A stretch of 64,000 bases of DNA. It comes from Rickettsiales bacterium (lineage in GTDB: Bacteria; Pseudomonadota; Alphaproteobacteria; Rickettsiales; JABCZZ01). Shown here one piece after another: positions 34,224 through 43,061 of the stretch. How positions within the stretch are numbered: the first letter of the stretch is position 1; every line of letters starts with the position of its first letter. Both the position numbers and the translations under genes were made by a program. The notes beneath the pieces are model-generated. The model was not told where the DNA came from. It made no database searches and was given only the letters and a program-made list of their open reading frames with translations. Where the stretch lies: positions 186,001 to 250,000 of the forward strand of contig DASTXE010000003.1 of assembly GCA_035765535.1 (NCBI GenBank). The letters are read 5' to 3'.

Positions 34224-36068
34224 TTAACGGAAAGTGATCGCGAGCCCGTCCGCAGCGAGGGAACTATAGGTGGTGCAAGATCCCGAAGTCGTGCATTGCT
34301 GCAGCTGCACGGCATCCGTCCCCAGCCAGATATTGCCGCGCGGATCGAACCCGATGCCTTCCGGGCCGGCAGCCACAGAGAATTTGGCAAGATAAGCGCC
34401 CGCTGCGCTGAATTCTTGTACGCGCGCATTATCAGGAGACTGTATGCTGAAGCCGCTGCCGTAACGGATGCTCCAGTTGCTTTCCGTGACCCAGATGTTG
34501 CCGCCTTTGTCGATAGCGATAAATTGCGGCCAGTTCAGCATGCCGTTGCCGCTGCCATACCCGCCGATAGTGCTTCCGCCGCCGTCCCCGGTAGAACAGC
34601 CGGTGACGCCGTTATAGCCGCAGCCGATGCCCATCAGGAATGTTCCGGAGCTACTGAACTTCTCAAGCCGGTTATTATTGCGGTCTACCACCCAGACATT
34701 GCCGGAAGCATCCGCCGCTATACCTTGGGGATATTTAAAAGCGCCATTGGCGTAACTGCTTGCGCCTATCGAACAGCTGCTCGCGGTATAACCGCAGCCT
34801 AGGGAAAGCAGGTAATTGCCGTTACTGTCAAACTTCTGTACGCGGTGATTGCCTGTATCCACAACCCATATATTGCCGCTGGGATCGATAGTAATGCCTA
34901 CGGGAGAATTGAACTGGCCGTTACCGCTGCCGCTGCTGCCAACCGCGCCGCTGACGCCGTTGTAGCTCGCGCCGATACCGCTGACATAAGCGCCGGTTTT
35001 ATCGAATACCTGCACACGGTTGTGGTTTATGTCTACGACATATACATTCCCTCTGCTGTCGAAAGCCACGCTGGTGACACCATTGAGATATCCGTTCGTG
35101 GTTCCGGCATTGGCGGTACCGAGAGTGCCTTGCGAATAGGGCTGAAAATCAAACTTTTTGACATTTTGTATACCAGGATTAGCTTGAAAACCATAAATAC
35201 CGGGACAGGTTTGTCCGGCAGGATCCCAGTCGGCCTGCATCTGCCAGCGTTCCCTATATTCTACGATATCGTTAAAATCCCACAGCGAACTGGTTTTGCT
35301 GATGGCGTTATAGGTGAAAGGCGTTTGCTGCACGTAGACTGGCGTATAAGAACCGCTATTATAAGTACCGGTACTGCTGCAATGGCAGTTGGTGAGTTCA
35401 TCGAGATTGAGAGCTCCGGCATTATAAACCGTGCCGTTCTGTGTGAAGCCGCCATGGCCGTTAGCTCCCTGGCTAATCAAAGCATAGATAGCGCCCGAGC
35501 TTTTAACAGTGCTGGCACCCGCGGCAGCAGGCGGTCCGGTAAGTATTTTAATCGCGCCGCATACAGCTCCGGTCTGAGTGCCGCTGAAAGCATGCGTCAT
35601 GGTCATATTGACGTCGACGGCGTAACGGAATCTGCGTCCCCATCCGTCATACATGAAATCACTGGGAATACCGAGCGTTGCAGTGGGGACGGCACCTTCT
35701 GCGCCTTGAACTCCCGTATTGACAGTGCCATACCCGACGGCATTGGCTGCCGGGGTACCGCCCGTACAAGCACCATTACCTACCGTGCCGGAAGTGCTGC
35801 CTGCTTCATAGCCGTATTTCAAATCACTAGGAAGCAGCGTCAAACTCGCCGGGCAGGGAAGACGGTCGTTCGCTTTGCGGAATGCGAGCAGCGCCTGCTC
35901 GATCGCGTCCATCTTTTTGTAAGTAGCGGTGAGACGGGCGCTGGCGATAACGGAAATACCGCTGGAAACGGCCATGCCGGTAATCAGCGCGATAATCAGC
36001 AGCACCACGGAAAGTTCTACGAGGGAGAAACCGGCACGTTGACGTGACCGGGAAAGGGAGTCTTTCAT
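34224..36068 (-). CDS. Prepilin-type signal fused to an NHL-repeat beta-propeller
   Basis: A 614-residue exported protein from ATG 36068 (an ATG at 36089 overlapping pilD is possible). The class III signal is MKDSLSRSRQRAG followed by FSLVELSVVLLIIALI, with Glu at mature position 5. A pilin-like segment follows (AIEQALLAFRKANDRLPCPAS, then GIPSDFMYDGWGRRFRYAVD, a pattern of alphaproteobacterial prepilins). From about residue 310 come five or six NHL repeats: VAFDSRGNVYVVDINHNRVQ, ITIDPSGNIWVVDTGNHRVQ, IAADASGNVWVVDRNNNRLE, IAIDKGGNIWVTES and IGFDPRGNIWLG. A beta-propeller carried on a pilin stalk is unusual and suggests a binding tip. It follows the prepilin peptidase gene. Confidence 0.85.
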   Translation of the reverse strand: MKDSLSRSRQRAGFSLVELSVVLLIIALITGMAVSSGISVIASARLTATYKKMDAIEQALLAFRKANDRLPCPASLTLLPSDLKYGYEAGSTSGTVGNGACTGGTPAANAVGYGTVNTGVQGAEGAVPTATLGIPSDFMYDGWGRRFRYAVDVNMTMTHAFSGTQTGAVCGAIKILTGPPAAAGASTVKSSGAIYALISQGANGHGGFTQNGTVYNAGALNLDELTNCHCSSTGTYNSGSYTPVYVQQTPFTYNAISKTSSLWDFNDIVEYRERWQMQADWDPAGQTCPGIYGFQANPGIQNVKKFDFQPYSQGTLGTANAGTTNGYLNGVTSVAFDSRGNVYVVDINHNRVQVFDKTGAYVSGIGASYNGVSGAVGSSGSGNGQFNSPVGITIDPSGNIWVVDTGNHRVQKFDSNGNYLLSLGCGYTASSCSIGASSYANGAFKYPQGIAADASGNVWVVDRNNNRLEKFSSSGTFLMGIGCGYNGVTGCSTGDGGGSTIGGYGSGNGMLNWPQFIAIDKGGNIWVTESNWSIRYGSGFSIQSPDNARVQEFSAAGAYLAKFSVAAGPEGIGFDPRGNIWLGTDAVQLQQCTTSGSCTTYSSLAADGLAITFR

Positions 36069-36078
36069 AACAGGCAAA

Positions 36079-36873
36079 CTAAGAAGCATGATGTATAACC
36101 CGCTGTAGCAATTCCATCATATCAGGAAACAGGACATTGATAAACAAAGAAACAGCAAGGGCAGGCCCGAACGGGAAAATAGCGCCGCGCCCGGCCAGCC
36201 GCCAGAGTAATCCCGTGAAAATACCGATAAGCCCCGAGAAAAACAGGAAAGGCACAAAAGCCGTGAGCGGCAGCCAGCACCCAGCCACGGCCAGGAATTT
36301 GACATCCCCGAACCCCAGCGCATCTTTTTTGCGCAAATACAGATAGCCGTAATGCAGCGCCAGCCCTATCGCAAGGCCGGATACTATGCCCACAACAAGA
36401 TCGGAAACCAGGGTTTCATTGCTTCCGCCGTTATAAAAACGGTAGGCAAGACCCGTCAGCAGCAGGGCAATCTGCACGCCGTCAGGAATAATATAATGCT
36501 CCAGATCCGTGACGATGAGGATCGCAAGTTCCGTGGCCAGCAGCATGAGCAGCAGCGCATTAATATCAAGCCCGTGAAAAAACGCGATACCGCAGAACGC
36601 AAGGCCTAGTGCCAGCTCGATCAGCGGATAGCGAATACTGACAGGCGCGCCGCAATGGCGGCATTTTCCTTTGTTCCACAGCCAGGACAGAAGCGGGAAT
36701 AAATCAAGCAGACCAAGTTTTGTATGGCAGTGCGGGCAATAGGACGGTTTGAAAACGATTTCCTGTGAGAGAGGAAGGCGGTGGCTGGCCATGGTCACAA
36801 AGCTTCCGATGCAGATGCCGAGCAGAAAAACCAGCGAAAGGAGAAGGTAAGGGCTGTATCCGGCAAAGGTCAT
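36079..36873 (-). CDS. pilD: Prepilin peptidase / N-methyltransferase
   Basis: Inner-membrane aspartyl protease that cuts class III signals and methylates the new N-terminus of pilins. The 264-residue form from ATG 36873 (MTFAGYSPYLLLSLVFLLG) is the usual length; the frame continues upstream to 36957 without a better site. The tetracysteine zinc motif CPHCHTKL ... CRHCGAPVS, the conserved LIELALGLAF, the first catalytic Asp in TDLEHYIIPDG and the second in GFGDVK are all present. Its likely substrates are the prepilins at 34224-36068 and 7359-8264. It is next to the first of these, in one operon. Confidence 0.94.
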   Translation of the reverse strand: MTFAGYSPYLLLSLVFLLGICIGSFVTMASHRLPLSQEIVFKPSYCPHCHTKLGLLDLFPLLSWLWNKGKCRHCGAPVSIRYPLIELALGLAFCGIAFFHGLDINALLLMLLATELAILIVTDLEHYIIPDGVQIALLLTGLAYRFYNGGSNETLVSDLVVGIVSGLAIGLALHYGYLYLRKKDALGFGDVKFLAVAGCWLPLTAFVPFLFFSGLIGIFTGLLWRLAGRGAIFPFGPALAVSLFINVLFPDMMELLQRVIHHAS

Positions 36874-36966
36874 AAACGGTCTGTAGCCTAATTTTGTTGC
36901 AAAAATCCGCAATTGGTGGCAATAAGCTCTAAGAACATATAACCATATCAGAAACAATTAGTTATA

Positions 36967-37404
36967 ATGACTAAACCTGTAATAGCAATAGCATCCGATC
37001 ATGCCGGGGTCGAATTGAAATCCGCGGTGAAGCAATGGCTGAAAGAATATGCCGATACCGTAATCGATCTGGGGCCGGATGACGCGGGTGTTTCCGTGGA
37101 TTACAGCGATTACGGCAATAAACTGGCGGAAACGGTGCTTGCAGGCAAGGCGCAGTTTGGCGTTGCCATTTGCGGTTCCGGTATCGGTATCAGCATCGCT
37201 GCTAACCGCCATAAAGGCATCCGTGCTGCCTTGTGCCATAGCGGTATTTCAGCGGCGCTTTCGCGTCAGCATAACAATGCGAATGTGCTCTGCCTTGGCG
37301 CGCGCCTGTTATCAACGGAAGTGGCAAAAGAATGCGTGCAGCAATTCTTTACGACCGCATTTGAAGGCGGGCGGCATGAGCGCCGGGTGGAGAAGCTCGG
37401 ATGA
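36967..37404 (+). CDS. rpiB: Ribose 5-phosphate isomerase B
   Basis: Pentose phosphate pathway enzyme interconverting ribose 5-phosphate and ribulose 5-phosphate; 145 residues, the normal RpiB length. Motifs: ASDHAGVELK at the N-terminus, VDYSDYGNKLAE, the anion hole GVAICGSGIGISIAANRHKGIRAALC with the catalytic Cys, and HNNANVLCLGARLL. ATG 36967 is divergent from pilD. Its stop overlaps the next gene by four bases. Confidence 0.95.
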   Translation: MTKPVIAIASDHAGVELKSAVKQWLKEYADTVIDLGPDDAGVSVDYSDYGNKLAETVLAGKAQFGVAICGSGIGISIAANRHKGIRAALCHSGISAALSRQHNNANVLCLGARLLSTEVAKECVQQFFTTAFEGGRHERRVEKLG

Positions 37405-37901
37405 GGGACTTCATAGACTGGATTATCGCCAGCATACATACTTTCCTGTATGGCAGTTCCACGTCTTTAGGTTTACTCAGCAATGTCAGCTACAACAAAA
37501 TCCTGTTTTGGATATTCATCGTATTCGTCATACGTATGATAACGCTCAGTGTGTTTGAGCGCAGGCCCGGCATACGGATACTGGCAAATCTGGGGGCTGC
37601 CATCATATTCTTTGCAATCGCCGCGCCGATGCGCTTCCAGAAGGAAATGCGCCTGGTATCCGAAGCGGCTTTATTCCTCACCTCATTCAATGCGCTTTAT
37701 ATTTTTCTGCTCTGGTTGCCGATACGCATTCAGTACAATCCCAAGGCGGACGAAGAAATTAATGAAATCCTGGCCCACGGCGAGCTTTCCGTGGAGGATA
37801 ATGAGCGGATCTATAAATTACGCAAGCGCAGCCGTGAAGCGTACGAAAACAATGTCAAGTGGCTATTCAAGCCTGGCAGGGTGAAGAAAGAAAAGTTTTA
37901 A
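37401..37901 (+). CDS. Small membrane protein of unknown function
   Basis: Not recognised. It has 166 residues with three hydrophobic helices at about 35-52 (ILFWIFIVFVIRMI), 60-75 (LANLGAAIIFFAIAA) and 90-105 (FLTSFNALYIFLLWLP), and a charged cytoplasmic-looking C-terminal third (NPKADEEINEILAHGELSVEDNERIYKLRKRSREA). Translational coupling to rpiB (ATGA) and the short distance to hldD put it in a carbohydrate and envelope operon. Confidence 0.75.
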   Translation: MRDFIDWIIASIHTFLYGSSTSLGLLSNVSYNKILFWIFIVFVIRMITLSVFERRPGIRILANLGAAIIFFAIAAPMRFQKEMRLVSEAALFLTSFNALYIFLLWLPIRIQYNPKADEEINEILAHGELSVEDNERIYKLRKRSREAYENNVKWLFKPGRVKKEKF

Positions 37902-37917
37902 CGAATCGGAAACGGTC

Positions 37918-38916
37918 ATGATCATGCAGACCATATTGATAACCGGCGGTGCAGGGTTCATCGGCTCCAATATTGCCGCAAAACTCTGCGCGCGCGGTAC
38001 GCACCGTGTTGTGATATGCGACGCGCTAGGCAGTGACGATAAATGGCGCAATCTGCGCAATGCAAGCGTGTATGAAATCATCCCGCCGGGCAATCTGTTC
38101 TACTGGCTGGAAATGTATGCCGGATCGCTTGACGCCGTGATCCATATGGGCGCGATTTCCTCTACCACGGAAACCAATGTCGATCTCATTCTGGAAAACA
38201 ATCAGACCCTTTCCACGCTTTTGTTCCGCTGGTGTGCTGAAAACTCCAAGCGCTTCATTTATGCCTCCTCCGCTGCGACATATGGCGACGGTACTTTGGG
38301 TTTCGACGATGATTTCTCGCTCGCGCATCTGAATAAACTCCGCCCGCTCAATCCGTATGGCTGGAGCAAGCATTTGGTGGACCGCTATATCGCGCAGTCC
38401 GTCGAAATGGGCGAGAATCTGCCGCCGCAATATGCAGGGCTGAAATTCTTCAATGTCTACGGCCCTAACGAATACCATAAAGAAGGCCAGAAAAGCGTCG
38501 TTGCAACAAAATTTCCGGGCGTGCAGGCCGGGAAATCCGCAACATTGTTCAAGTCATACCACCCTGATTACCGCGACGGCGGCCAGATGCGTGACTTTAT
38601 TTACGTGCGCGATTGCGTGGACGTAGTGACATGGCTGCTGGATAACCCCAAAGTGTCCGGGCTTTTCAATGTCGGCACAGGCAAGGCGCGCAGCTTCGAC
38701 GATCTTGCACGCGGTATCTTTGCAGCACTGGGGCGCGAGCCGCAGATCGAATATATCGACATGCCGGAAATACTGCGCGGTAAATACCAGTATTTCACTG
38801 AAGCGAAAATGGATCGCCTGCGCCAGGCCGGATATAATGCGCCGTTCACGTCGCTTGAAGACGGTATCCGCGACTATGTGCAGAATTACCTGATGAAAGA
38901 GGACCCGTACCTGTAA
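37918..38916 (+). CDS. hldD: ADP-L-glycero-D-manno-heptose 6-epimerase
   Basis: Makes ADP-L-glycero-D-manno-heptose for the inner core of lipopolysaccharide. The 332-residue short-chain dehydrogenase has the NADP site ILITGGAGFIGSNIAAKL, VIHMGAISSTTETNVD, SSAATYGDG, the catalytic Y-x3-K in NPYGWSKHLVDRY and the HldD-specific KFFNVYGPNEYHKEGQKSVV. An alternative start lies two codons in (ATG 37924). Its stop overlaps the ATG of lgt by one base. It implies a heptose-containing LPS core. Confidence 0.94.
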   Translation: MIMQTILITGGAGFIGSNIAAKLCARGTHRVVICDALGSDDKWRNLRNASVYEIIPPGNLFYWLEMYAGSLDAVIHMGAISSTTETNVDLILENNQTLSTLLFRWCAENSKRFIYASSAATYGDGTLGFDDDFSLAHLNKLRPLNPYGWSKHLVDRYIAQSVEMGENLPPQYAGLKFFNVYGPNEYHKEGQKSVVATKFPGVQAGKSATLFKSYHPDYRDGGQMRDFIYVRDCVDVVTWLLDNPKVSGLFNVGTGKARSFDDLARGIFAALGREPQIEYIDMPEILRGKYQYFTEAKMDRLRQAGYNAPFTSLEDGIRDYVQNYLMKEDPYL

Positions 38917-39713
38917 TGCTGGCTTACCCGCATATTTCCCCGGTGGCGCTGCAGCTTGGACCGCTTGTGATCAGATGGTACGCGCTGGCCTATCTGGCGG
39001 GGGTGCTGCTCGGCTGGGGACTGGTGGGCAGGCTGAACCAGCGTTCGGAGCCACGCGTGCTGAATACGGCGGCTTATGACGATATCATGATCTGGGCGGT
39101 CATGGGCATTATCCTGGGCGGCAGGCTCGGCTATGTGCTGTTCTACAAACCCGATTATTATTTCCAGAATCCGCTGGAAGCGTTCATGGTATGGCATGGC
39201 GGGATGTCGTTCCATGGCGGGCTGATCGGCATGCTGGTCGCGATGTACCTGTTCTGCCGCAGCTTCAAGGTCTCCTATATGCGGCTGATGGACATGCTGG
39301 CGGTCGTAGCGCCTATTGGCCTGTTCTTCGGGCGCATCGCAAATTTCGTCAACGGCGAACTTTATGGACGTGTGACGAATAGCCAGTTTGGAATGATCTT
39401 CCCCGACAGTGATGGCCTGCCGCGCCACCCGAGTCAGTTATACGAAGCGACGCTTGAAGGAATCGTATTATTCCTCATCTTATGCTTTGCGGCATTCTGC
39501 ACAAAAGCACCCAAACGCACCGGGTTGCTGAGCGGCCTGTTTCTGATCGGCTACAGCATTGCCCGCAGCACCTGCGAGTTGTTCCGTGAGCCGGACTCTT
39601 TCATCCATTTTCTGCCGAGCTTTATCACCATGGGCCAGTTGCTCAGCCTGCCCATGCTTCTTCTTGGCCTTTACCTTGTCTTTTTCTATGGAAGCAAGCG
39701 AAACGCTCTTTGA
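38916..39713 (+). CDS. lgt: Prolipoprotein diacylglyceryl transferase
   Basis: First enzyme of lipoprotein maturation: it moves diacylglycerol from phosphatidylglycerol to the lipobox cysteine. The 265-residue protein has seven membrane helices. Signature residues are in VWHGGMSFHGGLIGML (catalytic His region) and FFGRIANFVNGELYGRVT, the Lgt motif, then RHPSQLYEATLEG. lnt, the last enzyme of the same pathway, is at 53978. The 3' end overlaps the next gene by 26 bases. Confidence 0.96.
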   Translation: MLAYPHISPVALQLGPLVIRWYALAYLAGVLLGWGLVGRLNQRSEPRVLNTAAYDDIMIWAVMGIILGGRLGYVLFYKPDYYFQNPLEAFMVWHGGMSFHGGLIGMLVAMYLFCRSFKVSYMRLMDMLAVVAPIGLFFGRIANFVNGELYGRVTNSQFGMIFPDSDGLPRHPSQLYEATLEGIVLFLILCFAAFCTKAPKRTGLLSGLFLIGYSIARSTCELFREPDSFIHFLPSFITMGQLLSLPMLLLGLYLVFFYGSKRNAL

Positions 39714-40677
39714 TTTCATAAGGTCGGAAGGCGCACTCACGGTCGAGCGCTATATGGAGCTGTGCGTGTCGCATTACTATAGCTCGCGTGATCCCTTCGG
39801 CAAAGACGGGGACTTTATCACCGCACCGGAAATCAGTCAGGTGTTCGGTGAGCTGATCGGCGCATGGTTGCAGGATATGTGGCAGAATGAAAGTGCCTCG
39901 CAATCCATTATCTGCGAAGCAGGGCCGGGCCGCGGAACGCTGATGAAAGATATATTGCGCGTCACGCGTCATTCCGGCCTGCACGAATGCACGGACGTGA
40001 TGATGGTGGAAGCAAGCCCTGTACTGCGTGAGATACAGGAGCGCACGCTGCGTCATGCACACAAGCGCATACGCTGGCAGGACAATCTTGATAACCTGCC
40101 TGAACTGCCGCTGTTCTTTGTCGCAAACGAGTTTTTCGACGCGCTGCCGATCCGCCAGTTTGTAGGCGAACAGGAGCGCATGGTGGAATATACGGAAGAA
40201 GGCTTGCGCTTCACACCGGAAGGTGAAGTGACATACGAAGATTCCCCGCTCTCACTCGATATCATTCGTCATATTGCAAGCCATATAGCGCGTTTCGGCG
40301 GTGCTGCGCTGATCGTTGATTACGGGTACACAGGCACAACGCACGCGGATACATTGCAGGCTGTGAAGAATCATCAGTATATCTCTGCGCTCGAAACTCC
40401 GGGGGAAGCAGACCTGACGGCGCATGTCGATTTTACAGCGCTACGTAACGCAGCAATGGAAACGGGAGCCTGCGTTAGCGAAATAACAGGGCAGGGGCAA
40501 TTTCTCAAAAGACTGGGTGCGGAATTGCGTGCAGCCGCTTTATGCCGCCATCTTAATCCGGAGCAACAGAAGAACGTGCTTGCCGGAGTGGAGCGCCTCG
40601 TTTCACCCACCAAGATGGGCACCTTGTTCAAGGTCATGGCCATCACGACCAATATGGAACGCCCGGCAGGGTTCTAG
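39688..40677 (+). CDS. MidA/NDUFAF7-family SAM-dependent methyltransferase
   Basis: A 329-residue cytoplasmic methyltransferase. Motifs: YYSSRDPFGKDGDFITAPEISQVFGELIG, the SAM-binding EAGPGRGTLMKDILR and the family hallmark FFVANEFFDALPIRQFV, then IVDYGYTG and DLTAHVDF. The mitochondrial homologue NDUFAF7 dimethylates an arginine on a complex I subunit during assembly; a similar role on NuoD is a reasonable inference since complex I is present. The start chosen is ATG 39688, inside the lgt coding end. A frame to 39559 is open but duplicates lgt DNA. Confidence 0.88.
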   Translation: MEASETLFDFIRSEGALTVERYMELCVSHYYSSRDPFGKDGDFITAPEISQVFGELIGAWLQDMWQNESASQSIICEAGPGRGTLMKDILRVTRHSGLHECTDVMMVEASPVLREIQERTLRHAHKRIRWQDNLDNLPELPLFFVANEFFDALPIRQFVGEQERMVEYTEEGLRFTPEGEVTYEDSPLSLDIIRHIASHIARFGGAALIVDYGYTGTTHADTLQAVKNHQYISALETPGEADLTAHVDFTALRNAAMETGACVSEITGQGQFLKRLGAELRAAALCRHLNPEQQKNVLAGVERLVSPTKMGTLFKVMAITTNMERPAGF

Positions 40678-40715
40678 CAACAGCACTCGCCCCCTGGTTA
40701 CATGACAATCTCTGC

Positions 40716-40745
40716 TTGCGAAAAAGGCCGATCCGATAGTATTCT
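40716..40745 (+). promoter_or_regulatory. Putative promoter of scoAB
   Basis: TTGCGA (40716-40721), an 18-base spacer, and TATTCT (40740-40745) in the 107-base gap before scoA. The predicted start is near 40752; GAGTGGAG lies before the start codon at 40785. Confidence 0.35.
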
Positions 40746-40784
40746 GGCGCGACTTTTTTATACGCTCTGAGTGGAGAAAATACT

Positions 40785-41480
40785 GTGAACAAACTGTATC
40801 CTGATGCGAAATCTGCGCTGGACGGTCTGCTGTCAGACGGCATGACGATTATGTCCGGCGGATTCGGCCTATGCGGCATTCCCGAACATTGTATCCTGGC
40901 GATCCGTGAATCGGGCGTCAAAGACCTGAAAATCATCAGCAACAATTGCGGTGTAGACGATTTCGGTCTCGGCCTGTTGCTCAAGACGCGCCAGATCTCG
41001 AAAATGGTCTCGTCTTATGTCGGCGAAAATAAAACATTTGAAAAGCAGTTTCTCTCCGGCGAGCTGGAATTGGAGTTCAATCCGCAGGGCACGCTGGCGG
41101 AGCGCATCCGCGCTGGCGGTGCAGGCATTCCGGCTTTCTACACGAAGACGGGCTATGGCACCGTGGTTGCGGAAGGTAAAGAAACGCGCGAATTCAACGG
41201 CGAGCATTATGTAATGGAAACGGGTCTGAGGGCTGAACTTGCGATTGTGAAAGCCTGGAAATCGGACCGTTCCGGCAATCTCATCTTCCGCAAGACCGCG
41301 CGCAACTTCAACCCCATCATGGCGATGGCAGGCAAGATCACCGTGGCCGAGGTGGAAGAACTGGTGGAAGATGGTGAATTGGACTCCGACAACATCCATA
41401 CGCCGGGCATTTTCGTGCAGCGTATTTTCGTCGGCACGCATTATGAAAAACGCATCGAAAACAGGACGGTGAGGAGCTGA
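40785..41480 (+). CDS. scoA: Succinyl-CoA:3-ketoacid CoA transferase subunit A
   Basis: The 231-residue alpha subunit of the CoA transferase that activates acetoacetate with succinyl-CoA, used in ketone body or polyhydroxybutyrate breakdown. The sequence starts with the family pattern [33 protein letters not shown] and has [36 protein letters not shown]. It starts with GTG at 40785. scoB follows after one base, as in most genomes. Confidence 0.95.
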   Translation: MNKLYPDAKSALDGLLSDGMTIMSGGFGLCGIPEHCILAIRESGVKDLKIISNNCGVDDFGLGLLLKTRQISKMVSSYVGENKTFEKQFLSGELELEFNPQGTLAERIRAGGAGIPAFYTKTGYGTVVAEGKETREFNGEHYVMETGLRAELAIVKAWKSDRSGNLIFRKTARNFNPIMAMAGKITVAEVEELVEDGELDSDNIHTPGIFVQRIFVGTHYEKRIENRTVRS

Positions 41481-41481
41481 T

Positions 41482-42108
41482 ATGTGGTCACGCGATGAAA
41501 TGTGCAAACGGGCGTCCAAAGAACTTTATGACGGCGCTTATGTGAATCTGGGTATCGGCATGCCCACGCTCGTGGCGAACTTCGTGCCTGCGGGGATGAA
41601 GGTCATCCTGCAAAGCGAAAACGGCATGCTCGGCATGGGCCCGTTTCCGACGGAAGCTGAAGTCGACCCCGACCTGATCAATGCGGGCAAGCAGACAGTG
41701 AGTGAACTGCCGGACAGCAGCTATTTCGACAGTGCCACTTCGTTCAGCATGATTCGCGGCGGGCATATCGATCTGAGTATTCTGGGCGCGCTGCAGGTTT
41801 CCGAAGATGGCGACTTGGCGAACTGGATGGTGCCGGGCAAAATGGTCAAAGGCATGGGCGGCGCGATGGATCTTGTCGCCGGCGTAAAAAAGATTATCGT
41901 ATTGATGGAGCATAATGCGAAGGACGGCAGCGCAAAACTTGTCAAGAAATGCTCTCTGCCGCTGACGGGCGTGAATGTGGTGGATATGATCATCACCGAA
42001 TTAGGCGTCTTTGTGATCGACAAGGATGGCTTAAGACTGGTGGAAGTGGCGCCGGATGTGAATGTGGATGAGATTAGAAAAAGAACGGAAGCGTCGTTTA
42101 TCGTATGA
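41482..42108 (+). CDS. scoB: Succinyl-CoA:3-ketoacid CoA transferase subunit B
   Basis: The 208-residue beta subunit, which carries the catalytic glutamate that forms the CoA thioester, in [13 protein letters not shown] (the Glu of ENG). Also visible are [15 protein letters not shown] and [18 protein letters not shown]. Its stop overlaps the next gene by four bases (ATGA), so the uracil-DNA glycosylase is probably translated from the same message. Confidence 0.95.
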   Translation: MWSRDEMCKRASKELYDGAYVNLGIGMPTLVANFVPAGMKVILQSENGMLGMGPFPTEAEVDPDLINAGKQTVSELPDSSYFDSATSFSMIRGGHIDLSILGALQVSEDGDLANWMVPGKMVKGMGGAMDLVAGVKKIIVLMEHNAKDGSAKLVKKCSLPLTGVNVVDMIITELGVFVIDKDGLRLVEVAPDVNVDEIRKRTEASFIV

Positions 42109-42938
42109 TGCAACAGCAGCCGATTGAAATATTGCAATGGTACATTGACGCAGGGGTGGAAGACCTCTCGGAAGATGAACCACGCAATTATTTCACCGCT
42201 GTTGCAGCAGCAGAAACATTCACGATGCCTGCGCCGTCCGCGGCGGCATCTGCCCATGAAGATGCTCCTGTCATGCCGGACTGGCGGCAGCAGATGGAAG
42301 CGCCCGCTCCCGCATCAGCCGTGCATCATTCGCAGGCGGCAAGCATTGCTGAAGCGCGCACGCTGGCGGACGGTGCGCAGACGCTGGAAGAGTTGAGAGC
42401 AGCCGTGACGGCCTTTGAAGGCTGCTCGATCAAGAAGACCGCGAATAAAACGGTTTTCGGCGACGGCAATCCCGAATCGAAACTGATGCTGATAGGCGAA
42501 GCGCCCGGAGCGGATGAGGACAGGCAGGGCATTCCGTTCTGCGGCGTGAGCGGCAAATTGCTCGATAAGATGCTCGCTGCGATCGGTTATGACCGTACGA
42601 ACTACTACATTACAAACACGCTGTTCTGGCGTCCGCCGGGCAATCGCCAGCCAAGTGTGGAAGAACTCGCAACGTGCAAACCGTTCCTGGAAAAACACGT
42701 GGCGCTGATCGACCCGGAATTAATCGTGCTGGTAGGCGGTGTGGCGGCAAAGGCAGTGCTTGGGACAGAGCAGGGTATTACACGCCTGCGCGGCAAGAAT
42801 TATACCTACAGAACGCCTTACGCGGATAAGGAATATAAGGTCTCGATCATCTATCATCCGTCCTACCTGCTTCGCCAGCCCGCGACCAAACGCATTACCT
42901 GGCAGGACCTGCTGGCTATAAAGAAGATGTTGGGATAG
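42105..42938 (+). CDS. Family 4-type uracil-DNA glycosylase
   Basis: Base excision repair enzyme, 277 residues (or 276 from ATG 42108). An Ala/Pro-rich N-terminal extension of about 105 residues precedes the catalytic domain: [22 protein letters not shown] (motif GEAPG..ED), [31 protein letters not shown] and [10 protein letters not shown] (motif with the His). Family 4 enzymes usually bind a 4Fe-4S cluster through four Cys; here only FEGCSIK, PFCG and ATCKPF are seen, so the cluster may be partly or wholly lost. Alphaproteobacterial relatives share the C.(I/L)K.TA variant. Confidence 0.88.
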   Translation: MMQQQPIEILQWYIDAGVEDLSEDEPRNYFTAVAAAETFTMPAPSAAASAHEDAPVMPDWRQQMEAPAPASAVHHSQAASIAEARTLADGAQTLEELRAAVTAFEGCSIKKTANKTVFGDGNPESKLMLIGEAPGADEDRQGIPFCGVSGKLLDKMLAAIGYDRTNYYITNTLFWRPPGNRQPSVEELATCKPFLEKHVALIDPELIVLVGGVAAKAVLGTEQGITRLRGKNYTYRTPYADKEYKVSIIYHPSYLLRQPATKRITWQDLLAIKKMLG

Positions 42939-42967
42939 CTGCTACCCACTCTATAGAAGCAATAGAA

Positions 42968-42997
42968 AAAGAGCGCGGTCAGCAGGCCGCGCCCTTT
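42968..42997 (-). terminator. Intrinsic terminator after cysK (possibly bidirectional)
   Basis: GCGCGG (42973-42978) pairs with CCGCGC (42987-42992), extended by AAG/CTT outside one mismatch. On the minus strand the stem is followed by TTTTTCTATT, a good stop for cysK. On the plus strand a shorter CTTTAGT follows, so it may also end the scoAB transcript. Confidence 0.7.
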
Positions 42998-43021
42998 AGT
43001 CACCGAAGGTGTTAGGCTCAT

Positions 43022-43045
43022 CGCAAAGGCCAGGAGACCTTTGCG
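43022..43045. terminator. Second hairpin in the cysK 3' region
   Basis: CGCAAAGG (43022-43029) pairs perfectly with CCTTTGCG (43038-43045), loop of eight bases. It is 17 bases past the cysK stop and has no T-run of its own; probably a 3'-end stabilising stem upstream of the main terminator. Confidence 0.5.
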
Positions 43046-43061
43046 GGAGCGATTATACAAA

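Noticed and set aside
34845..36047. 400-codon plus-strand frame opposite the prepilin-NHL gene
   Set aside because: No family resemblance; the opposite strand has a signal peptide and regular NHL repeats.
39559..39687. Upstream start for the MidA-type methyltransferase
   Set aside because: The added residues lie in a second frame of lgt and are Cys/Ser-rich; family similarity begins after 39688.
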